A stretch of DNA of 42,914 nt from positions 1 through 42,914 of the forward strand of contig PBMP01000032.1 of NCBI GenBank assembly GCA_002722705.1, in the 5' to 3' direction. Source of the DNA: Pseudobdellovibrionaceae bacterium. GTDB lineage: Bacteria > Bdellovibrionota > UBA1018 > UBA6935. Each line of letters opens with the position of its first letter. The stretch's first letter is position 1. This document shows, in pieces, positions 1-8,293 of the stretch. Both the position numbers and the translations under genes were made by a program. The notes under the pieces are model-generated. The model saw only the letters and a program-made list of their open reading frames with translations. It was not told the DNA's origin and ran no database searches.

Positions 1-107
1 ACAAAATCATACATGCATCACCCCTTTCATTCCTTATAAATTCTTATTTTTTATCTGCTTTTTCATCCTCTTTAACTGAACGGGCTTATGTCCATTAAGA
101 CACATGT

Positions 108-587
108 TTATTGAAAAACCGAAACTTCAAAATGCTGAAGCTCGTATTTTTCATCTTCATAGACAAGTTCAATCCATCCCACATACCCAGGGTGAATCAT
201 TTTTTTAATCGTTAAATCTGTAAAAAGAGGAATCCAGTCTCCATGAGTACAAGCAACGGTGACAGGGTTTTCAGAGTCCTCAAAGCCTTTTTTAAACCTA
301 AGCATCCTCTGAACAAAGTCTTGGTGGCTTTCGTTGGTTTTTTGTTCAGTGAGGTGAGGGTCTATTTGAACGTCCACCCCTAAGCGTTCACTCATCGGAA
401 CGAGAGTTTCTTGACATCTGAGTCGCTCACTTGAAACCAAATCAGGATGTTTCTGAGAAAATCGCTCTAAATAAAAAGAAACAACGGTTTTCGATTGAAT
501 TCGTCCATGATGATTTAACCCCGAATCTACGAGTCGATCATCTATATTTTTGGAACCATGCCGTAAAAGAATCAGTGTTTTTTTCAC
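108..587 (-). CDS. Histidine phosphatase family protein (SixA-like)
   Basis: A 159-residue protein of the histidine phosphatase (phosphoglycerate mutase-like) superfamily. The N-terminal strand LILLRHGSK carries the catalytic RHG triad (His10 is the phospho-acceptor) and a second active-site His lies in CTHGDW near residue 114. The short length and lack of a signal peptide fit the SixA/cytosolic group, which removes phosphate from phosphohistidine or small phosphoesters; the true substrate cannot be read from sequence. The start is GTG at 587. It has no Shine-Dalgarno site but sits 7 bases after an AAAAAT -10-like box with TTGACC 18 bases further up, so the mRNA is probably leaderless. It is divergent from the FHA gene. 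Confidence 0.8.
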   Translation of the reverse strand: MKKTLILLRHGSKNIDDRLVDSGLNHHGRIQSKTVVSFYLERFSQKHPDLVSSERLRCQETLVPMSERLGVDVQIDPHLTEQKTNESHQDFVQRMLRFKKGFEDSENPVTVACTHGDWIPLFTDLTIKKMIHPGYVGWIELVYEDEKYELQHFEVSVFQ

Positions 588-594
588 ATTTCTT

Positions 595-624
595 ATTTTT
601 GCAGAGCATCGCTAGCCGGGTCAA
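595..624 (-). promoter_or_regulatory. Predicted promoter of the histidine phosphatase gene
   Basis: On the minus strand TTGACC (624-619) and AAAAAT (600-595) are separated by 18 bases. The -10 box ends 7 bases before the GTG start at 587, so transcription would begin at or next to the start codon. Confidence 0.5.
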
Positions 625-635
625 TGAATTTTCGT

Positions 636-641
636 TAGAAT
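636..641 (+). promoter_or_regulatory. Predicted -10 box of the FHA gene
   Basis: TAGAAT ends 6 bases before the ATG at 648. There is no Shine-Dalgarno sequence and no convincing -35 box. The spacing matches the leaderless pattern of neighbouring genes. Confidence 0.4.
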
Positions 642-647
642 AAGACT

Positions 648-1508
648 ATGGAACAAACAAAAAAAGCATCTTCTCGGGCATATCTCTTTGATTGTAAAAC
701 ACAGCGTTGGATTCAGATTTTTGATGGATTTGTCGTTGGAAGAGCAGGAGCGGACGAGAGCATCTCAGGAGACTCCCTGGTAAGTCAAAATCACTGGAAA
801 ATTGAAATGAAAAATGACCTCATTTCAATTGTTGACTTGGGATCTACAAATCATACCTACCTCTCTGGAAAAAAAATTATTCCTCAACAAGCTTATCTTC
901 TTAATGAAAACGACCTGATTGAATTTGGAAACCAAAAATTTGTCTTTACTTATAATCCAAACGAAGTCCCAAGTGCTGCTCAGTCTCATACCACTCCCCA
1001 TAAAAAAGAAAAACCACCCGTGGTGATTCAACCTTTAGCTCCTCAAAAGGAAGGTTCTGCTTCTGTATGGTTATTTTTTTGGTCTGTTTGGATCATTGCT
1101 TTAGGAGTGATGATTTTTAAAATCACACCCTCAGCACTCAAAGAAGGATTGGCCTTTCCTCAGATTTTTGTTTTAAAAAAGATTGGACTTGGAATAGGTG
1201 TACCGCTAGCAATGACGACTTTGATCTTTTTTTATGGAATTAAAAAATGGGTTGATTCTTTTTTTAAAAAAATAGTGTGGACACTCACCTCTATCGTCTT
1301 GAGTTTTGCTCTTTTTTTTGTAACAGAGCAAAAAATAGAATGGGCTTCCTCACTCATCTTAAATCAGATTGCAGACTCTTGTCACCAAAACTTTGACCCC
1401 AATCGGTGCTATGATCTTATCAAACAATTTCCAGATCGATTTGAAAGAATTAATCCAAAAACTCAAGAAGTCATTATCAAAAAACTTAAGGATGCTTCGT
1501 TAAATTAA
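648..1508 (+). CDS. FHA-domain membrane protein
   Basis: 286 residues. The N-terminal 105 residues form a forkhead-associated domain, a phosphothreonine-binding module: the conserved GR is near residue 31, followed by S-x-x-H and the loop DLGSTNHTYLSG near residues 62-74. A proline/lysine-rich linker leads to three hydrophobic segments (about 140-158, 178-199 and 208-227), then a C-terminal region with two cysteines that may lie outside the cytoplasm. It probably docks phosphorylated partners at the inner membrane; no kinase gene is nearby. Its 3' end overlaps the convergent metalloprotease gene by 23 bases. Domain identity is firm, the role is not. Confidence 0.8.
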   Translation: MEQTKKASSRAYLFDCKTQRWIQIFDGFVVGRAGADESISGDSLVSQNHWKIEMKNDLISIVDLGSTNHTYLSGKKIIPQQAYLLNENDLIEFGNQKFVFTYNPNEVPSAAQSHTTPHKKEKPPVVIQPLAPQKEGSASVWLFFWSVWIIALGVMIFKITPSALKEGLAFPQIFVLKKIGLGIGVPLAMTTLIFFYGIKKWVDSFFKKIVWTLTSIVLSFALFFVTEQKIEWASSLILNQIADSCHQNFDPNRCYDLIKQFPDRFERINPKTQEVIIKKLKDASLN

Positions 1509-2331
1509 GGCTTTTGCATCTTTTTTTTAAGAAAATTTGTGATTTTAAAAAAAGAGAATTGGAAGCAAGAGTTCGTTCATGCTGAATTCTATTAAACGTG
1601 TTCTTACAAGCAGCCTGATTCATTTCAACAAACTCTTCATAAAGTGCGGCGGGATACGGAAGATCTCCTGTCGAAGAAATCAGTTCAGGAGCTTGAGAGC
1701 TTATTTTTTTAAAAAAATTTGAAGAAATTTTCTTTTGTAACCAATTCTTCCATTTTCCTGATTTATAAAAATCATTTTTAATTCGTTGTGACATACGTTG
1801 AGGAGCTAGCCCTCGGTAACGATCACATCGATCAAAAGATTCTCCCCAGAGCTTTTCAAGTTCAAAAGCCACACGACATTCTTGATAGACGGCACTGACT
1901 TCTCCACCGTCACCTTCGATTCCTAATCCAATGTATTTCTCTGCAGTCAAGGTAGGATCATAGGGATCCCACTGAGGTTTAGCCATTGCATGAGTTAACT
2001 CATGAGCCAGATCCAAAATTTGCTCAACAAGAGCTTCATTCTTTTTTAAAATTACTTTTACTTGCCGTTCGCGAATTTCTTTACCGGTCTCAGGATGAAT
2101 AGAACGTGAGATGAGCGCGTCCGTCTTGGACACGCTCCCCCATTGAACATACCGACTGATATCGTTTTCACGCACTTTCCAAAATTTTTGAGCTTTTTTT
2201 AACTGAAGTGCTCCACTTGGAGTTTTCTTTAGCCACTCAAAAACAGTTTTCATTCGATCTTGATCTGAGTGAGCAGATGTTGCATTTGCTCCGAAACTCA
2301 AAGAAAAAAAGAAAACCGTCAAAAAACTCAT
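1486..2331 (-). CDS. Putative exported zinc metalloprotease (HELTH motif)
   Basis: 281 residues starting with a hydrophobic stretch (about 2-17) ending in GANATSA, which looks like a signal peptide. Residues 110-114 read HELTH, a perfect HExxH zinc-binding motif embedded in a hydrophobic helix (LAHELTHAMA), as in gluzincin-type proteases. A downstream acidic ligand cannot be assigned with confidence; Glu residues follow at about 128-140. Several cysteines in the C-terminal half suggest a folded extracytoplasmic protein. I do not recognise a named family. The 3' end overlaps the FHA gene on the other strand. The start has GAGGG immediately before ATG, too close to be a normal Shine-Dalgarno site. 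Confidence 0.6.
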   Translation of the reverse strand: MSFLTVFFFSLSFGANATSAHSDQDRMKTVFEWLKKTPSGALQLKKAQKFWKVRENDISRYVQWGSVSKTDALISRSIHPETGKEIRERQVKVILKKNEALVEQILDLAHELTHAMAKPQWDPYDPTLTAEKYIGLGIEGDGGEVSAVYQECRVAFELEKLWGESFDRCDRYRGLAPQRMSQRIKNDFYKSGKWKNWLQKKISSNFFKKISSQAPELISSTGDLPYPAALYEEFVEMNQAACKNTFNRIQHERTLASNSLFLKSQIFLKKRCKSLNLTKHP

Positions 2332-2468
2332 ACCCTCTTATCGTCTGAGTATCAGAGTATTTTAGTTTATTTTTATTTTTTTATATTTATTTGAAATTAT
2401 TAACTTTTATTAAAAAACTTAAGCTCAACCCTTAAAATATATTCGAATCAACAGATTAAATAAATCTT

Positions 2469-2504
2469 CTTTGTGAGGTAATAGGAGACACACCCCTCAC
2501 AAAG
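2469..2504. repeat. Inverted repeat in intergenic region (10-bp perfect arms)
   Basis: CTTTGTGAGG (2469-2478) and CCTCACAAAG (2495-2504) are exact reverse complements around a 16-base loop. The structure lies about 30 bases before the predicted -10 box of the 2547 gene. It could be an operator, the core of a small RNA, or a terminator without a T-tract. The rest of 2332-2546 is AT-rich with no other obvious feature. Confidence 0.6.
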
Positions 2505-2533
2505 GCTCTTCAAAAAGCTTAGGCCTCATATGC

Positions 2534-2539
2534 TAAAAT
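2534..2539 (+). promoter_or_regulatory. Predicted -10 box of the 2547 gene
   Basis: TAAAAT ends 7 bases before the ATG at 2547. There is no Shine-Dalgarno site and the -35 is weak. This matches the local leaderless pattern. Confidence 0.4.
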
Positions 2540-2546
2540 AGCTGGG

Positions 2547-3119
2547 ATGACTTATCTTTTTCTCTTCCTTGCTTTGAATTTATCCTCTGGGAAAACACCC
2601 ACACCACAAATCAATACTGACGCTGTAGCAGAAAAAATTTATCATGAGTTTTATTTTCCCAAAACCGAGAGAACACAGCGATCTAGCACCTTGCTCGATT
2701 TTACAAAATTTGAGCAAGGTTCAATTAAAACAGAATCTGAAAAACTTCTCAAAAGAGTAGAACAGCTTTTACCTCTTTTAAAAAAAAATGATCCATGGAA
2801 AAAGAAGTTAATAACAATAAAAAACAAACTCAAAGAAAAAATAGAAACGGAAAAACAAGTCGAGTCCTTAGAAGATGCGTTATTGATCCTCGATAGGATC
2901 AATAACGCTGGTCCCTTTAGTGGCGGTTGGATTTTAAAGCATTATACTAGACTCTATGAGAATATTTCTCAGGCGGATAAAAAACTTCTTTTACTCCCAA
3001 CTCCTCACGAATTAGAAAAAGATATTCGCTCCTCTCAAAAAGAGAAATTAAAAAAGATAGAAGAATTAAAAGAACAAGAATCATTTACCCCAGCTGATTC
3101 AGTCACTCCAGCACAATAA
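2547..3119 (+). CDS. Exported hypothetical protein with charged helices
   Basis: 190 residues, family not recognised. The first 16 residues (TYLFLFLALNLSSG) form a short hydrophobic segment resembling a signal peptide. The rest is strongly charged and Lys/Glu-rich with likely helices or coiled coil (about 60-105 and 160-180), and a small glycine-containing segment near residue 118-125 (NNAGPFSGGW). The coding sequence contains a perfect 14-bp-arm hairpin at 2877-2908. It ends 10 bases from the convergent RCC1 lipoprotein gene. Function unknown. Confidence 0.6.
   Translation: MTYLFLFLALNLSSGKTPTPQINTDAVAEKIYHEFYFPKTERTQRSSTLLDFTKFEQGSIKTESEKLLKRVEQLLPLLKKNDPWKKKLITIKNKLKEKIETEKQVESLEDALLILDRINNAGPFSGGWILKHYTRLYENISQADKKLLLLPTPHELEKDIRSSQKEKLKKIEELKEQESFTPADSVTPAQ
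2877..2908. repeat. Perfect inverted repeat inside a coding sequence
   Basis: Two 14-base arms (2877-2890 and 2895-2908, beginning GCGTTATTGA) are exact reverse complements with a 4-base CGAT loop. It encodes the ALLILDRINNA segment of the host gene. A stem this strong is unusual inside an AT-rich reading frame. Confidence 0.8.
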
Positions 3120-3129
3120 AGTGAATAGC

Positions 3130-4749
3130 CTAATCAGTAATAAGCCCATCAATGGGATCTACCACTGGATCAGTATGCCCTAGACCGAGTTGTCCGTAAG
3201 TATTCTCCTGTCCCCAACAATAAATATGATTGAGTTCAGTGATCGCACAACTAAAGCCTTCACCACCGGCTGCAACATCTATGACTCTCTCATCAGTCAC
3301 ACCGAGTGTTGCTTCAATGGTCTCACCAGGGTTCTCTTCGTCAACTCTCGAGCAATAAACCGTACCCGCGTCTGTTACAAGACAAACATTACCGTATCCA
3401 GAGGTAACACGACTACTATTCGGCACCGTAATCTCTTCAGGAGGGAGGTCTGTCGAAAGAAGAGGTCCCAAACAAGTCGCTCCTCCTCCAGAAGCGAAAC
3501 AAATATGAGATCCCTGAGCGGAAATATCATTCGAACCGATTCCACTCGGATCAAATGTAGGACCTCCAAAACATTCAGTCGTTCCGTTCATTAAAAGAGC
3601 ACAAGTAAAACCATTACCAGTAACTACCTTTCTGACAGATCCACTTGTTCCTACAGGTCCAGCAGCAACAGGATCTTCAACAGTATTAAAACCGTTATCA
3701 ATCCCAAGCTGTCCCACATTGTTATTTCCCCAGCAATAAAGCTCCAAATTACGAGTCACAGCACAAGCGTGTGAGCCACTCGTTGAAACTTGAATCGCAC
3801 GACCAGGGAGACTAAAGAGTCCTCGAATCGCATACGGTTCAACTCCCCAACAAATCACAGACCCTGTAATAGTCACCACACAAGTCGTATCGCCACCAGC
3901 ATCAACTTGATAGATACCACTATGCGTGACTCCAGAATTAGCCGTCTCATCATCACCAATAACAACCTCTGATGTCGTCGCACCAAGCTGACCTACGTGA
4001 TTTCGGCCCCAACAAATCGCCTGATTATTACTTCGGACTGCACAAGTATGTTGATGTCCTGAGGCGATTTTTCGAGGTTGAAGACAATCTGACGCAACAT
4101 CAAATCCATTACCTTCATTGTCCACTCGAACACCATCACAAAATGCCTGGTAAGTAGCAGGATTTTTTGGGTCCGTTTCATGGTAATGTGCCTCAACAAT
4201 TCCATTACGATTGGGATCTTCGTTCCCATCTAAAATTCCATCATCGTCAGAGTCAGGATCATTCGGATCAGTTCCAACAATCGCTTCAAGAGCGTCTGGG
4301 TAATGATCATTATCCGTATCGGGTGAAATCGTAAGTTGCAAACCTATTGCACTTGAATCACCTTCTGAATTAAAACAGTAAATGGTAAATAACCCGTCGT
4401 CTGAAAGAGCAACAGGCACTGTTGTATTACCGCTCGGAGGAAGATCTGCATCTTCGAAAACAACACTATTACCTGGATCGACAGGAACGATCAAACCTGA
4501 AGCAATCTTACCTTCTCCCCCTCCTCCAGATACTCCTGGTATGAGACAAGAAACAGCTCCTTCGGACTCCCAGCGAAGTAATGCTGATTCCGTTGACGTT
4601 AAATATTCAATATCAGCGCTGAATTGAATAGAAATCGAAGCTGCTGAGGGAATTAAGTTATTTAAATCTGAATTCGAAATTGAACCACTACATGCAGTTA
4701 AAAAAGATAAAACTGAAATTACTGAAATTTTTTTTATGGTATTCTTCAT
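3130..4749 (-). CDS. RCC1-repeat lipoprotein with calcium-binding TSP3-like segment
   Basis: 539 residues from the ATG at 4749, which has GAGGAG 6 bases upstream; an in-frame start at 4794 lacks such a site. The N-terminus is a lipoprotein signal with lipobox LTAC. An Ig-like region follows, then an acidic segment near residues 155-200 (DTDNDHYPDALE, DPDSDDDGILDG) typical of thrombospondin type 3/EF-hand-like calcium loops. The C-terminal 330 residues hold about seven repeats of the form H-x-C-A-V...CWG..xxGQLG, the RCC1-type pattern, so a seven-bladed beta-propeller is likely. It is probably a surface or periplasmic binding protein; the ligand is unknown. Paired cysteines in each repeat suggest disulfides. 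Confidence 0.8.
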   Translation of the reverse strand: MKNTIKKISVISVLSFLTACSGSISNSDLNNLIPSAASISIQFSADIEYLTSTESALLRWESEGAVSCLIPGVSGGGGEGKIASGLIVPVDPGNSVVFEDADLPPSGNTTVPVALSDDGLFTIYCFNSEGDSSAIGLQLTISPDTDNDHYPDALEAIVGTDPNDPDSDDDGILDGNEDPNRNGIVEAHYHETDPKNPATYQAFCDGVRVDNEGNGFDVASDCLQPRKIASGHQHTCAVRSNNQAICWGRNHVGQLGATTSEVVIGDDETANSGVTHSGIYQVDAGGDTTCVVTITGSVICWGVEPYAIRGLFSLPGRAIQVSTSGSHACAVTRNLELYCWGNNNVGQLGIDNGFNTVEDPVAAGPVGTSGSVRKVVTGNGFTCALLMNGTTECFGGPTFDPSGIGSNDISAQGSHICFASGGGATCLGPLLSTDLPPEEITVPNSSRVTSGYGNVCLVTDAGTVYCSRVDEENPGETIEATLGVTDERVIDVAAGGEGFSCAITELNHIYCWGQENTYGQLGLGHTDPVVDPIDGLITD

Positions 4750-4875
4750 GACCCGCTCCTCACATAGAAACCAAGCCCTCATTTGCCTGGTCATTCTCTC
4801 TCTGGGACAGATTTAAAAAAAATGCATCCTCTATCAGACGAGATAAAAAGCAAAGAACATACCAATAAAAAAGCT

Positions 4876-4973
4876 GTTATCTTCTTGTTATCTTTTCATT
4901 CTTAGCGATAAGCTTTGAACAAAAAAACTTCTTCTGTCTAAAAATTAGACACTAAAATCTTTATCTTTAGACA
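4876..4973. promoter_or_regulatory. Cluster of short phased repeats between the RCC1 and protease genes
   Basis: The 361-base gap 4750-5110 holds GTTATCTT twice (4876-4883 and 4887-4894, 11-bp period), a perfect inverted repeat TGTCTAA-AAA-TTAGACA (4935-4951), and another TTAGACA at 4967-4973, 22 bp from the previous one. Helical phasing suggests a cooperative operator. A 14-bp palindrome AAGGCATATGCCTT is at 5025-5038. No clear promoter was assigned. Confidence 0.4.
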
Positions 4974-5110
4974 CCAGGACTGAATTAACTTACTGCAACT
5001 TCTGACTTTTTGATCTCATCTCAAAAGGCATATGCCTTGCATCTCCTCTATCGACCCCTGTGGTTGTGACAGTGATAGCGAACAAAGTGAATGTGAAGGG
5101 CGAAGTGCAG

Positions 5111-6265
5111 ATGCGAAATCCAAAAATTTTCTTAATCTTAGGAATCCTTTCCTTAAGTAGTTTCGGTTTAGGTTATTATAAAACTCAAAGGACCTACCAG
5201 AGAGAAACCTCTGCTCTCAAAAACTTCAAATCTCGTTACCATGGAGAAAAACTTTCTCAGCTCAAAAAATCAATGAAAATTCTCCATAAATTTAAAAACT
5301 GGGGGCTTTTTAATGAGAAAGTAAAATCTCATATCAGTATTTTAGATGCATGGAAATTGGAAAAAGGAAGTAAAGACATTGTAGTCGCAGTCATTGACAC
5401 AGGAATTGATTTTTCTCATCCAGATCTTAAAAAAAACAAATTAAAAAAGAACGTTTACGGATGGGACTTTACGACCAATCATGCGAATCCAACAGATGTC
5501 CATGGCCATGGAACTCATGTCGCTGGGATTATTGGTGCAACACTCAATGAAGAAAAGGGAACCGCTGGAGTTGTTCAAAACGTATCACTCATGCCAATTA
5601 AGTTTTATGCAGAAGGACAATCAGGAGCTACCCACCTTGCAAATACAATCAAAGCACTTCACTACGCGGTCGATCATGGTGCAAAGATCATTAACTATAG
5701 TGGAGGTGGACCTCAGTTTTCTCAGGCAGAATTTAATGCCATTAAAAAAGCAGAAAAAAAAGGTGTATTAATTGTGGCTGCTGCTGGAAATGAACATCAG
5801 AATACAGATCTTTCTCAGTACCGCTATTTTCCAGCCGCTTATCCGGTTTCTAATATTATCTCAGTAAGTGCGATTGACATTAACAACAAATTACTTACAT
5901 CTTCTAACTGGGGGAAAAACACAGTCGATGTCGTTGCTCCGGGAGAAAATATTTATTCAACTGAAAAACACGGATCGTTCAAATACATGACAGGAACCTC
6001 TCAAGCAACAGCCTTTGTCACTGGAATTGCTGCTTTGATGCTATCAAAAAACCCGAATCTCACTCCCCAGCAAATCAAAAAAATGATTTCTCAGACCGTA
6101 GATCCAATCTCAGGGCTAAAGAATCAAATTAAGTCAGGAGGTAGAGTCAACGCTTACCAAGCTCTGCTTGCCGTCATGGGAAAATGGAAAAACAGCCCAC
6201 TAAGATTTAACCCCAAACTTCTGGTTCAAAAAATAGGAGCTCTCAGACTCATTGCTTCTCCTTAA
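5111..6265 (+). CDS. Subtilisin-like (S8) serine protease
   Basis: 384 residues from ATG 5111; an upstream in-frame start at 5060 would place charged residues before the signal peptide. The hydrophobic N-terminus (IFLILGILSLSSFGLGYY) is a signal peptide or anchor, followed by a pro-region of about 50 residues. The catalytic triad is Asp96 in AVIDTGIDFSHPDL, His133 in HGHGTHVAGI and Ser297 in GTSQATAFVTG. The oxyanion Asn sits in AAAGNEH. Length and motif order are typical of a secreted subtilase, a common exoenzyme of predatory or scavenging bacteria. Substrate unknown. It precedes lnt by 41 bases but lnt has its own promoter-like box. Confidence 0.93.
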   Translation: MRNPKIFLILGILSLSSFGLGYYKTQRTYQRETSALKNFKSRYHGEKLSQLKKSMKILHKFKNWGLFNEKVKSHISILDAWKLEKGSKDIVVAVIDTGIDFSHPDLKKNKLKKNVYGWDFTTNHANPTDVHGHGTHVAGIIGATLNEEKGTAGVVQNVSLMPIKFYAEGQSGATHLANTIKALHYAVDHGAKIINYSGGGPQFSQAEFNAIKKAEKKGVLIVAAAGNEHQNTDLSQYRYFPAAYPVSNIISVSAIDINNKLLTSSNWGKNTVDVVAPGENIYSTEKHGSFKYMTGTSQATAFVTGIAALMLSKNPNLTPQQIKKMISQTVDPISGLKNQIKSGGRVNAYQALLAVMGKWKNSPLRFNPKLLVQKIGALRLIASP

Positions 6266-6270
6266 AAAAG

Positions 6271-6299
6271 TTTTATTTTAGAGCAAGGTTCGCTAGACT
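6271..6299 (+). promoter_or_regulatory. Predicted lnt promoter
   Basis: TTTTAT (6271-6276) and TAGACT (6294-6299) are 17 bases apart. The -10 box ends 7 bases before the lnt ATG. No Shine-Dalgarno sequence is present, so a leaderless mRNA is predicted. Confidence 0.45.
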
Positions 6300-6306
6300 G
6301 TAGGCA

Positions 6307-7923
6307 ATGGCGTTCTTAAAAATTGCATCCACTGCACTCCTTGTTGCCGCAGCTTTTCCTCCATGGAACCTGGACTTCCTTATCTGGATTGCGTTTATTC
6401 CATGGCTAAGCCTCATGGAAAACACGATCTCTAAAAAGAAACAGTTTCAATATTCTTTCCTGCTCGGTTTTCTGATTAGTCTCTTGGGGTTCTATTGGGT
6501 TGCTTATTCACTTAAAAACTATGGAAACCTTCCATGGCCTATTGCCATCTTTGGACTTCTTTTATTTTCATTATTCAATCAACCTCAATATGTTGCATAC
6601 GGACTTCTGAGGTCTTGGATTCTTAAAAAACTATCAAATAATCGATCTTATTTTTTTTGGTTCCCTCTCTGGGGCGCTTTAACCTACACTGCATGTGATG
6701 CATTTCTCCCTAAACTTTTCTTAGACACCAATGGTCACGCTTTTCACCAAAGACTAACGATCATGCAATGGGCTGAAGTCGGCGGAGTACACCTTTTGAC
6801 TTTCTTTACTGTTTTAAGTAACGAAATTATTTTTAGAGTATATTCAGAATTCAAAAACCGAAAAGAACCTTCAATTCATCCTTCCATAAAAAAAACCTTA
6901 GGCTGGAGCATCACTTGGATCGGCGTCTTTAGTTTTATTTGGTTATGGGGGGACCATCGACTCAAAACAATCGAAGAGATTCAAGACAAAGCATTTAAAA
7001 ACGAAAAATCAGTTTTTTCTTTTACTCCAATTCAAGCAAATATTGGAAATTTTGAAAAAGTAGCCGCTGAAAAAGGAATATATCAAGCAGCAAATCATGT
7101 CGTAGACCAGTATATTGAACTCTCCGAGCAAGCTCTTGAAGAGAATGAAAAAATTGATTTTTTGGTCTGGCCTGAAACGGCTTATCCAAGTACCTTTCGA
7201 GTTCCTTCAACTACAAATGATCTTTTCTTAGATCAAAGAATTGAAAATTTTGTACGAATTCGCAATATTCCATTATTCTTTGGAGGGTATGACCGAAAAA
7301 ATAATTTAGACTACAATAGTTTCTTTTTTTTAAAACCTCAGGTTCCGGGAAAACGAGACCTTCATGTCTATCATAAAAATATCTTACTTCTTTTTGGAGA
7401 AACAATACCAGGAGCAGAAACTTTCCCAGCGCTTAAAAGAGCTTTTCCGCAAGTCGGAAATTTTGGACAAGGCCCAGGACCTGAAGCCCTTAGCTATCAA
7501 ACTAAAGATCTTCGTGAAATTAAAATTAGTCCAATTATTTGCTATGAAATTCTCTTTCCATCCTATCCAATCGAGTCCGTCAAAAAAGGAGGAGAACTCC
7601 TCCTCAATATCACAAACGACTCTTGGTTCGGTCCATATGGAGAGCCCGCCCTTCACTTTGCATTAACTAAGTTTAGGTCCATTGAAACTCGAGTTCCTCA
7701 ACTCCGCGCTACTAACACAGGAATCACTGCCCTTGTTCTTCCTTCCGGCGCTGTTCCTTATCAAAGTGCTATTTTTGAGAAAGACATTCATACTTACAGA
7801 GTTCCAAAGCTCCCTCCTATTTCAACACTGATGCTTCAATGGGGGGATTGGTTTGGAACCTTCTCTTTGATCCTCTCTGGATTACTTACTTTACTCTTAA
7901 TTAAAAAACCAAAATGGCTTTAA
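6307..7923 (+). CDS. lnt: Apolipoprotein N-acyltransferase
   Basis: 538 residues, close to the usual length of Lnt. It acylates the N-terminal cysteine of lipoproteins in the inner membrane, the third step of lipoprotein maturation. The N-terminal 200 residues contain about six membrane helices; the nitrilase-like domain follows, with the Glu-Lys-Cys triad visible as Glu290 (VWPETAYPS), Lys357 (VYHKNILLLFGE) and Cys412 (IICYEILFPS). A final membrane segment lies near 510-530. Several lipoprotein genes lie close by, but there is no operon link. The 370 bases after it (7924-8293) contain only AT-rich hairpins and the 44-bp palindrome. Confidence 0.95.
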   Translation: MAFLKIASTALLVAAAFPPWNLDFLIWIAFIPWLSLMENTISKKKQFQYSFLLGFLISLLGFYWVAYSLKNYGNLPWPIAIFGLLLFSLFNQPQYVAYGLLRSWILKKLSNNRSYFFWFPLWGALTYTACDAFLPKLFLDTNGHAFHQRLTIMQWAEVGGVHLLTFFTVLSNEIIFRVYSEFKNRKEPSIHPSIKKTLGWSITWIGVFSFIWLWGDHRLKTIEEIQDKAFKNEKSVFSFTPIQANIGNFEKVAAEKGIYQAANHVVDQYIELSEQALEENEKIDFLVWPETAYPSTFRVPSTTNDLFLDQRIENFVRIRNIPLFFGGYDRKNNLDYNSFFFLKPQVPGKRDLHVYHKNILLLFGETIPGAETFPALKRAFPQVGNFGQGPGPEALSYQTKDLREIKISPIICYEILFPSYPIESVKKGGELLLNITNDSWFGPYGEPALHFALTKFRSIETRVPQLRATNTGITALVLPSGAVPYQSAIFEKDIHTYRVPKLPPISTLMLQWGDWFGTFSLILSGLLTLLLIKKPKWL

Positions 7924-8088
7924 TTAGAAAATTTCGTTTGACCACATTTTTTCTAAAAAAAGCTGCCAGGGGAAAATTTCTATACCATCTGAAGTAATCC
8001 GTTTTTGTGAATCTAATGAAATAATGAAAAATTTTGATCTAGAAATAGCTTTTATTTTTCTAGTTTTAGTAAAAGCACATAAAAATCC

Positions 8089-8132
8089 GCAACATAGTTG
8101 TTAATTATGATCATAATTAACAACTATGTTGC
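8089..8132. repeat. 44-bp perfect palindrome
   Basis: Starting GCAACATAGTTG and centred on TGATCA, every base of this 44-bp stretch pairs with its mirror position (centre between 8110 and 8111). Flanking bases do not continue the symmetry. It lies 166 bases after lnt and 162 before the next gene and is followed by CATTTTTG. It may act as a bidirectional terminator, a protein-binding site or a cruciform. Confidence 0.85.
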
Positions 8133-8147
8133 CATTTTTGATAAAAA

Positions 8148-8178
8148 TGTCTACTCTCAAAAAAACATCAACTGTCTA
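8148..8178. promoter_or_regulatory. Pair of TGTCTA motifs upstream of the small lipoprotein gene
   Basis: TGTCTA occurs at 8148 and TGTCTAA at 8172 (24-base spacing), the same core as the inverted repeat upstream of the S8 protease gene. A shared regulator is possible. Confidence 0.25.
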
Positions 8179-8293
8179 ATTTTTAATCAATTCAAATTAT
8201 TGTATTTCAATAAAGTCAAATAGTTGCACTGACAAGCTCATGGAACACCGCTTGCATCTCTTATTACTAAATTATTTTTAAAGAGAGAGCCCT

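Noticed and set aside
1..107. A possible start of a gene leaving the left edge on the minus strand (ATG ATT TTG after an AAGGGG-like stretch).
   Set aside because: Only three codons are visible, so nothing can be supported.
431..643. A 70-residue frame antisense to the histidine phosphatase.
   Set aside because: It is a shadow of a conserved gene with the catalytic motifs on the other strand, and it has no ribosome site.
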